From Paracoccaceae bacterium (GTDB taxonomy: Bacteria > Pseudomonadota > Alphaproteobacteria > Rhodobacterales > Rhodobacteraceae): a stretch of DNA of 5,174 bases. Made by a program: the position numbers and the translations under genes. Every line of letters starts with the position of its first letter. The stretch's first letter is position 1. The notes below the pieces were generated by a model. That model made no database searches and was not told the origin of the DNA. It saw only the letters and a list, made by a program, of their open reading frames with translations. Location: positions 1-5,174 of the forward strand of contig PUNI01000331.1 of NCBI GenBank assembly GCA_003551745.1, given 5' to 3'. Positions 1-5,174 of this stretch are shown here, piece by piece.

Positions 1-4
1 CGAG

Positions 5-24
5 CGGGGGGTCGATCCCCCCCG
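5..24 (-). terminator. GC-rich hairpin just downstream of betB, possible terminator or attenuator
   Basis: Read on the minus strand, downstream of the betB stop, CGGGGGG (24-18) can pair with CCCCCCG (11-5) around a six-base loop, GATCGA. This gives a 7-bp all-GC stem that begins about 22 nt after the stop codon. No T-tract follows before the window edge, so it does not qualify as a classical intrinsic terminator. It could equally be an intercistronic hairpin before a further bet gene lying outside the window. A second short palindrome, GAGCCGGCTC (24-33), abuts it. In DNA this GC-rich, short hairpins arise often by chance. Confidence 0.3.
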
Positions 25-46
25 AGCCGGCTCCCTGCGCTGTCCC

Positions 47-1497
<1,451 letters not shown>

Positions 1498-1498
<1 letters not shown>

Positions 1499-2088
1499 CA
1501 GTGTGCCTCCCCCAATGGCTGCCCCAGTTCCGCTGCGAGATACCGCTCCACCTGGGCGGTGGCGGCCGCCGCGTCCGGCGCGCCCCCGGCCAGTGCGGCG
1601 CGCAGATAGGCGCCGTCGATCAGGGCCCCCACCGTCGCCGCAACCGCCTCGGGCTCGGCCGCCAGCGGGCGCAGCGCCGCCAGAAGGTTCGAGCGCAGCC
1701 GGCACTGATAGATCGTGAGCAGCCGCCGCGCCTCGGGCACCGTCTGCGCCATCACCCAGAAGTTCAGCCAGGCCCCCACTGCCTCGCGACGGAAGCTGCC
1801 CGGCCCGAAGCTCGCCCGCACCACCGCGCGCAGCCGCCCGCGCGGGCCCTCGGCTGCGGCCAGCGCCCCGCGCACCTCGGCGGCATAGAGCGTCAGCACA
1901 TGGCGCATGGCGGCGAGGAAGAGCGTCTCCTTGGCGCCGAAGTAATGGTGGGCCAGCGCCGGCGACATGCCGGCCCGACGGGCGATCTGCGCCACCGTCA
2001 CGTCCAGCGATCCCGCCCGCGCGATCTCGGCGATGGTGGCTTTCACCAGTGCATCGCGTCGTATAGGCTCGACCCCGATCCTTGGCAC
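1498..2088 (-). CDS. betI: TetR-family transcriptional repressor of choline/betaine genes, BetI
   Basis: This 196-residue DNA-binding repressor matches the usual BetI length of about 195. The N-terminus, [11 protein letters not shown], closely follows the BetI hallmark MPK.GM..IRR. The TetR helix-turn-helix lies at about residues 30-50 ([12 protein letters not shown] then HHYF), followed by [10 protein letters not shown]. The ligand-binding/dimerisation half has the BetI-typical AWLNFW (106-111), a RLRSNL segment (130-135) and [12 protein letters not shown] (155-166), close to the ALIDGLWLRAAL of E. coli BetI. In known systems BetI represses bet genes and is relieved by choline. The start is GTG at 2088, preceded by a purine-rich AGGAAAGGGA, and it gives exactly the family N-terminus. 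The gene is first in the leftward unit, overlaps betB by one base, and faces choX across an operator-like palindrome, so autoregulation and control of both units are inferred. The recognition-helix region reads PALAHHYF rather than the TGIISHYF of E. coli BetI. Confidence 0.94.
1506..1513 (-). promoter_or_regulatory. Ribosome binding site of betB, inside the betI 3' end
   Basis: The minus strand reads GGGGGAGG, with GGAGG ending 7 nt before the ATG at 1498. It decides the betB start against the longer open frame. Because it sits within the last codons of betI and the two genes share TGATG, translation of betB is probably coupled to betI. Confidence 0.75.
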
Positions 2089-2094
2089 GGCGCG

Positions 2095-2104
2095 TCCCTT
2101 TCCT
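2095..2104 (-). promoter_or_regulatory. Ribosome binding site of betI
   Basis: The minus strand reads AGGAAAGGGA, ending 6 nt before the GTG at 2088. It supports GTG as the true start rather than an internal codon. Confidence 0.6.
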
Positions 2105-2121
2105 GCGGGCTCGTGCTCGGT

Positions 2122-2149
2122 GCTACAGGGATGTTGATTGACGCGTCAA
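2122..2149 (-). promoter_or_regulatory. Candidate sigma70-type promoter of betI-betB
   Basis: On the minus strand, TTGACG (2149-2144) matches the TTGACA -35 box at five of six positions. After a 16-nt spacer comes TGTAGC (2127-2122), which matches TATAAT at only three of six. Transcription would begin near 2115 and give a leader of roughly 27 nt before the betI GTG, with the Shine-Dalgarno inside it. The -35 box lies within the 20-bp palindrome, so a bound repressor would block it. The weak -10 box makes this tentative. I could not identify a convincing -10/-35 pair for choX. Confidence 0.3.
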
Positions 2150-2153
2150 TCAA
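2134..2153. promoter_or_regulatory. Perfect 20-bp palindrome, probable BetI operator shared by betI-betB and choXWV
   Basis: TTGATTGACGCGTCAATCAA is identical to its own reverse complement over all 20 bases, and the flanking bases (G at 2133 and G at 2154) break the symmetry. It stands out as AT-rich half-sites in very GC-rich surroundings. It lies between betI and choX, ending 18 nt before the choX ATG and starting 45 nt beyond the betI start. TetR-family regulators bind such palindromes as dimers, and TTGATTGA resembles half-sites described for BetI in other proteobacteria. That BetI binds here is inferred from position and symmetry. Confidence 0.8.
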
Positions 2154-2160
2154 GAAAAAA

Positions 2161-2167
2161 GGGAGAG
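2161..2167 (+). promoter_or_regulatory. Ribosome binding site of choX
   Basis: GGGAGAG follows a six-A run and ends 4 nt before the choX ATG at 2172 (6 nt if GGGAG is taken as the core). It supports this start, which is also the one that gives a signal peptide. Confidence 0.65.
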
Positions 2168-2171
2168 ACCG

Positions 2172-3116
2172 ATGACACCCCGCAAGAGCCCCGCGCTGAT
2201 CGCCCTCGCCGCCGCCGGCCTCCTCGCCGGACCCCTCTCCGGCGAGGAGGCCGCCAGCTGCGAGACCGTCACCTTCTCCGACGTCGGCTGGACCGACATC
2301 ACCGCCACCACCGCGGTCGCCACCACGCTTCTCGAGGCGCTCGGGTACCAGACGAACACGCTGGTGCTGTCGGTGCCGGTCACCTACACCTCGCTCGCCA
2401 ACGGCCAGGTCGACGTCTTCCTCGGCAACTGGATGCCGACGATGGAAGCAGACATCGCCACCTACCGCGAGGCCGGCACGGTCGACACGGTGCGGGTGAA
2501 CCTTGAGGGCGCGAAATACACGCTGGCCACCAACGCCGCCGGCGCCGCCCTGGGCATCGGCGATTTCGCCGACATCGCCGGGCAGTCGGACGCGCTTGGC
2601 GGCCGCATCTACGGCATCGAGCCCGGCAACGACGGCAACCGGCTGATCCTCGACATGATCGAGGCCGACGCCTTCGGGCTCGGCGGCTTCGACCTCGTGG
2701 AAAGCTCCGAACAGGGAATGCTCGCCCAAGTCTCCCGCGCCAACCAGCGCGACGAACCCGTGGTGTTCCTCGGCTGGGAGCCGCATCCGATGAACGCCAA
2801 TTTCGAACTGACCTATCTGGAAGGCGGCGACGACTGGTTCGGCCCCGATCTCGGCGGCGCCGAGGTGCGCACCAACACCCGTGCCGGCTTCGTCGAGGAC
2901 TGCCCGAATGTCGGGCAGTTCCTGCAGAACCTCGTCTTCACGCTGGCGCTGGAGAACGAGATCATGGCGATGATCCTCGACGACGGCATGGAGCCCGGTG
3001 TCGCCGCGCGCACCTGGCTTGCCGCCCATCCCGACAGCATCGCGCCCTGGCTGACCGGCGTCACCACCCGCGACGGCGACGACGCCTGGGAGGCGGTCAT
3101 GGACGCGCTGCACTGA
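2172..3116 (+). CDS. choX: Periplasmic choline-binding protein of the choline ABC transporter, ChoX
   Basis: This 314-residue substrate-binding protein belongs to the glycine betaine/choline (OpuAC/ProX-like) family. The signal peptide has basic residues (R4, K5), a hydrophobic core (about 8-20), and cleavage probably near residues 24-28, without a textbook AXA site. The choline-binding residues known from Sinorhizobium meliloti ChoX (Trp43, Asp45, Trp90, Tyr119, Asn156, Trp205, recalled from its published structure) appear here as Trp40, Asp42, Trp87, Tyr116, Asn153 and Trp202. The offset of three is constant, so the aromatic cage for the trimethylammonium group is complete. The mature protein has only two cysteines (30 and 244), a possible disulfide. 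The motifs FSDVGWTDI, FLGNWMPTM, IEPGNDGNR and FLGWEPHPMN are typical of the family. It is the first gene of the rightward unit, just downstream of the operator. Choline specificity rather than glycine betaine is supported by the cage and by neighbouring betI/betB. Confidence 0.93.
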   Translation: MTPRKSPALIALAAAGLLAGPLSGEEAASCETVTFSDVGWTDITATTAVATTLLEALGYQTNTLVLSVPVTYTSLANGQVDVFLGNWMPTMEADIATYREAGTVDTVRVNLEGAKYTLATNAAGAALGIGDFADIAGQSDALGGRIYGIEPGNDGNRLILDMIEADAFGLGGFDLVESSEQGMLAQVSRANQRDEPVVFLGWEPHPMNANFELTYLEGGDDWFGPDLGGAEVRTNTRAGFVEDCPNVGQFLQNLVFTLALENEIMAMILDDGMEPGVAARTWLAAHPDSIAPWLTGVTTRDGDDAWEAVMDALH

Positions 3117-3122
3117 GCAGAC

Positions 3123-3136
3123 CGGCGCCGGCGCCG
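3123..3136 (+). repeat. GC-only palindrome between choX and choW, possible mRNA hairpin
   Basis: CGGCGCCGGCGCCG is a perfect 14-bp palindrome within the 28-nt choX-choW gap. In RNA it can fold as a 5-bp CGGCG/CGCCG stem with a CCGG loop, 6 nt after the choX stop and 8 nt before the choW ATG. Hairpins after binding-protein genes often stabilise the upstream message, which would help keep ChoX in excess over the membrane components. That role is inferred. Short GC palindromes are expected by chance in this composition. Confidence 0.35.
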
Positions 3137-3144
3137 CTTGCCCG

Positions 3145-3984
3145 ATGCTGGACTGGCTGACCGACAACAAGATCCCCGTGGGCGCCACCGCCCGCGACGT
3201 GTTCGACTGGCTGCAGACCAACGCGAGCTGGTTCTTCGACGGGCTGGAAGCGGCGATGCGGGCGCTCGTCGATGCCATCCTCTGGGTATTGCAGACGCCG
3301 CATCCGCTGATCGTCATCGCTGTCTTCACCGCGCTGACCTGGGTCATCCAGCGGCGCTGGCAGCCCTGCCTGCTGGTCGCGCTGGGGCTTCTGTTCATCG
3401 TCAACCAGGGCTACTGGCGGGCGACGACCGAAAGCCTGACGCTGGTGCTCTCGGCCTGCGTGATCTGCATGGGGGTGGGCGTGCCGATCGGCATCGCCGC
3501 GGCGCATCGGCCACGCCTCTACGCGGCCATGCGCCCGGTGCTCGACCTGATGCAGACGCTGCCGACCTTCGTCTATCTGATCCCGGCCATCGTCTTCTTC
3601 GGCATCGGCATGGTGCCGGGGCTGATTGCCACGGTGATCTTCGTGCTGCCCGCGCCGATCCGGCTGACGCATCTGGGCATCTCGTCGACCCCGCAGCCGC
3701 TTCTGGAGGCCGCCCGCGCCTTCGGCGCCACCGACCGGCAGACCCTGTGGAAGGTCGAACTGCCGCATGCCTTCCCGCAGATCATGACCGGGCTCAACCA
3801 GACCATCATGCTGTCGCTGTCGATGGTGGTGATCGCCGCACTGGTGGGCGCCTCGGGGCTCGGCGTGCCGGTGGTGCGCGCGCTCAACTCGGTCAACACC
3901 GCCCTCGGCTTCGAGGCAGGCTTCGTCATCGTCGTCGTCGCCATCGTGCTCGACCGGATGCTGCGGGCGGAGCGGCGCAAGTGA
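3145..3984 (+). CDS. choW: Choline ABC transporter permease, ChoW
   Basis: This 279-residue inner-membrane subunit forms the choline channel of the ChoXWV importer, probably as a homodimer. Hydrophobic stretches are seen at about 54-69, 74-87, 97-119, 141-170 (probably two segments), 221-240 and 258-271. The binding-protein-dependent permease (BPD_transp_1) region covers roughly the second half. The EAA loop that docks on the ATPase is clear: E188-A-A, Gly194, then VELP (204-207). NQT (218-220) and GASGLG (235-240) follow, as in ProW/OpuAB relatives. The N-terminal stretch, with LTDNKIPVG (5-13) and NASWFFDG, is typical of ChoW-type permeases and supports the ATG at 3145. No clear Shine-Dalgarno precedes that ATG, so coupling to choX translation is likely. 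The gene overlaps choV by 4 nt. Glycine betaine or proline betaine transport is the alternative, made less likely by the choline cage in ChoX. Confidence 0.92.
   Translation: MLDWLTDNKIPVGATARDVFDWLQTNASWFFDGLEAAMRALVDAILWVLQTPHPLIVIAVFTALTWVIQRRWQPCLLVALGLLFIVNQGYWRATTESLTLVLSACVICMGVGVPIGIAAAHRPRLYAAMRPVLDLMQTLPTFVYLIPAIVFFGIGMVPGLIATVIFVLPAPIRLTHLGISSTPQPLLEAARAFGATDRQTLWKVELPHAFPQIMTGLNQTIMLSLSMVVIAALVGASGLGVPVVRALNSVNTALGFEAGFVIVVVAIVLDRMLRAERRK
3969..3972 (+). promoter_or_regulatory. Ribosome binding site of choV, within choW
   Basis: GGAG lies in the last codons of choW and ends 8 nt before the GTG at 3981. That is a good spacing for GTG and too far (23 nt) from the in-frame ATG at 3996, so it favours the GTG start. 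Confidence 0.5.
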
Positions 3985-5108
3985 CCGCGCCGGTGATGGT
4001 CGCCTTCGAGCGCGTCTCCATCGTCTTCGGCGACCGTCCCGAGCGCGCGCTGCCGCTGATGGACGCGGGCCGCAGCCGGCCCGAGATCCAGGCCGAGACC
4101 GGTCAGGTGCTGGGCGTGCACGACTGCTCGCTGGAGGTTGCCGAGGGCGAGATGGTGGTGCTGATGGGGCTGTCGGGCTCGGGCAAGTCGACGCTGCTGC
4201 GCGCGGTCAACGGGCTCAACCGGGTCACCCGTGGCGAGGTGCGCGTGCATGACGGCAGCGCAATGGTCGGGGTCAGCCGGGCCTCGCCCGCCCGGCTGCG
4301 CGCGCTGCGCCGCGAGCGGATCGCGATGGTGTTCCAGGCCTTCGGGCTCCTGCCCTGGCGCACGGTGGCCGAGAATGTCGGTCTGGGGCTGGAGCTCGCC
4401 GGCCTGCCCCGCACCGAACGCCGCGCCCGGGTCGCCGCGCAGCTCGAACTCGTCGGGCTTTCGCAATGGGCCGACCGGCGCGTGGCCGAACTCTCGGGTG
4501 GCATGCAGCAGCGCGTGGGCCTTGCCCGCGCCTTCGCCACCGAGGCGCCGATCCTGCTGATGGACGAGCCCTTCTCGGCGCTCGACCCACTGATCCGCAA
4601 CCGGCTGCAGGACGAACTGCTGCAGCTCCAGGCCCGGCTGCGGCGCACGATCATCTTCGTCAGCCACGACCTTGACGAAGCGTTCCGGCTCGGCAACCGC
4701 ATCGCCATCATGGAGGGCGGCCGGATCATCCAGTGCGGCACGCCCAAGCAGATCCACTCGGCGCCGGCCACGTCCTATGTGGCCGATTTCGTGGCCAACA
4801 TGAACCCGCTGGGCGTGCTGACCGCCGCCGATGCGCTGGAGCCGCCGGCCGAGCCGGCACCGGCCTCCAACGTCGTTGGCCTGCCGCCGGGGATGCTGCC
4901 GGACGCGGCGGCCACAGCCCTGCGCGGCCTGGCACCGCCCCAGGCCTTCACCGGCCCGACCCTCGCGGCCGATACCCCCATCCGCGAGGCCATGCTGCGG
5001 CTGCGCGCCGGCGAGGGGCCGCTCACCGTGCTCGACGCGGGCGGCCGGCCCATCGGCGTGCTCACCGCGCGGAGCGTCCTCGCCGCGCTCAGCGACACGC
5101 GGCGCTGA
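3981..5108 (+). CDS. choV: Choline ABC transporter ATP-binding protein, ChoV
   Basis: This 375-residue cytoplasmic ATPase energises ChoW. The motifs in order are Walker A GLSGSGKST (63-71), Q-loop VFQAFGLLPWRT (Gln119), the ABC signature LSGGMQQR (171-178), Walker B ILLMDEP (191-197), the D-loop SALD (199-202) and the switch His229 in FVSHDLDEA. The N-terminal segment before Walker A (ALPLMDAGRSRPEI, then ETGQVLGV) is typical of the ProV/OpuAA/ChoV subfamily. After the ATPase domain comes a Pro/Ala-rich linker (about 287-330), then one CBS-like half-domain (about 331-370: DTPIREAM, then PLTVLDAGGRPIGVLTARSVL). ProV of E. coli is longer (about 400) and carries two CBS motifs. The start is taken as GTG 3981, whose GTGA overlaps the choW stop and follows GGAG. 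The ATG at 3996 would give 370 residues. It is the last gene of the rightward unit. Confidence 0.92.
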   Translation: MTAPVMVAFERVSIVFGDRPERALPLMDAGRSRPEIQAETGQVLGVHDCSLEVAEGEMVVLMGLSGSGKSTLLRAVNGLNRVTRGEVRVHDGSAMVGVSRASPARLRALRRERIAMVFQAFGLLPWRTVAENVGLGLELAGLPRTERRARVAAQLELVGLSQWADRRVAELSGGMQQRVGLARAFATEAPILLMDEPFSALDPLIRNRLQDELLQLQARLRRTIIFVSHDLDEAFRLGNRIAIMEGGRIIQCGTPKQIHSAPATSYVADFVANMNPLGVLTAADALEPPAEPAPASNVVGLPPGMLPDAAATALRGLAPPQAFTGPTLAADTPIREAMLRLRAGEGPLTVLDAGGRPIGVLTARSVLAALSDTRR

Positions 5109-5174
5109 CCCGCAGCGGCCTCTCCGGGCCCCGCGACGACCGGTCCCGCCTGCCCGAGGGGCTGGCCCTTACCG
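5109..5174. other. 66-bp tail after choV, no supported gene
   Basis: This stretch is GC-rich and shows no start codon with a convincing ribosome site. A possible 5-bp stem, CGGGC (5125-5129) with GCCCG (5152-5156), has a 22-nt loop and no T-tract, so I do not call a terminator. A gene may begin or end just beyond the edge, but nothing here identifies it. Confidence 0.3.

Noticed and set aside
1499..1705. N-terminal extension of betB (69 codons)
   Set aside because: It lies inside betI in another frame, is Gly/Arg-rich, and resembles no dehydrogenase. The ATG at 1498 has the ribosome site and the expected N-terminus.
2250..2262. Possible lipobox (AASC) making ChoX a lipoprotein
   Set aside because: The -3 residue is Ala rather than Leu/Val/Ile, the hydrophobic core ends too far upstream, and the cysteine has a single plausible disulfide partner at 244.
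2043..3404. Long minus-strand open frame (453 codons) opposite choX and the control region
   Set aside because: It runs across the operator, choX and the start of choW, has low-complexity Gly/Val/Asp/His composition and no family features, and conflicts with well-supported genes on the plus strand.
3138..3980. N-terminal extension of the choV frame to 3138
   Set aside because: The extension overlaps all of choW in another frame and is Arg/Ala-rich noise. The conserved ChoV N-terminus starts at GTG 3981 or ATG 3996.
3573..4757. Long minus-strand open frame (394 codons) opposite choW and choV
   Set aside because: It is antisense to two clearly conserved genes, with biased composition (His/Gln/Asp/Arg) and no motif. 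It is an artefact of few stop codons at high GC.
5119..5161. Possible terminator hairpin after choV
   Set aside because: The stem is only 5 bp before a mismatch, the loop is 22 nt, and no T-tract follows.

Overview
The window is a compact choline-uptake and glycine betaine synthesis locus from a GC-rich alphaproteobacterium. The overall composition is very GC-rich, third codon positions are mostly G or C, and the proteins look like the rhizobial/rhodobacterial Bet and Cho families. A Rhodobacteraceae-type host is likely, but the genus cannot be told from this sequence.

Layout: two divergent units share an 83-bp control region (2089-2171). Leftward on the minus strand are betI (TetR-family choline-sensing repressor) and betB (betaine aldehyde dehydrogenase), joined by a TGATG stop/start overlap. 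Rightward on the plus strand are choX (periplasmic choline-binding protein), choW (permease) and choV (ATPase). choX and choW are 28 nt apart, and choW and choV overlap by GTGA. The control region holds a perfect 20-bp palindrome, TTGATTGACGCGTCAATCAA (2134-2153), the obvious candidate BetI operator for both units. The 46 bases left of betB hold a GC-rich hairpin. The 66 bases right of choV hold no gene that I can support.

How it works together: ChoX captures choline in the periplasm, and ChoW/ChoV import it with ATP. A choline-oxidising enzyme (BetA or equivalent, not in this window) would make betaine aldehyde, which BetB oxidises to glycine betaine, used as an osmoprotectant and/or a carbon and nitrogen source. 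BetI is expected to repress both units until choline is present.

All five genes appear intact. I see no mobile element, RNA gene, CRISPR array or undescribed system. The points most worth a second look are the shared operator, the reduced CBS tail of ChoV, and the SD-less, hairpin-flanked start of choW.
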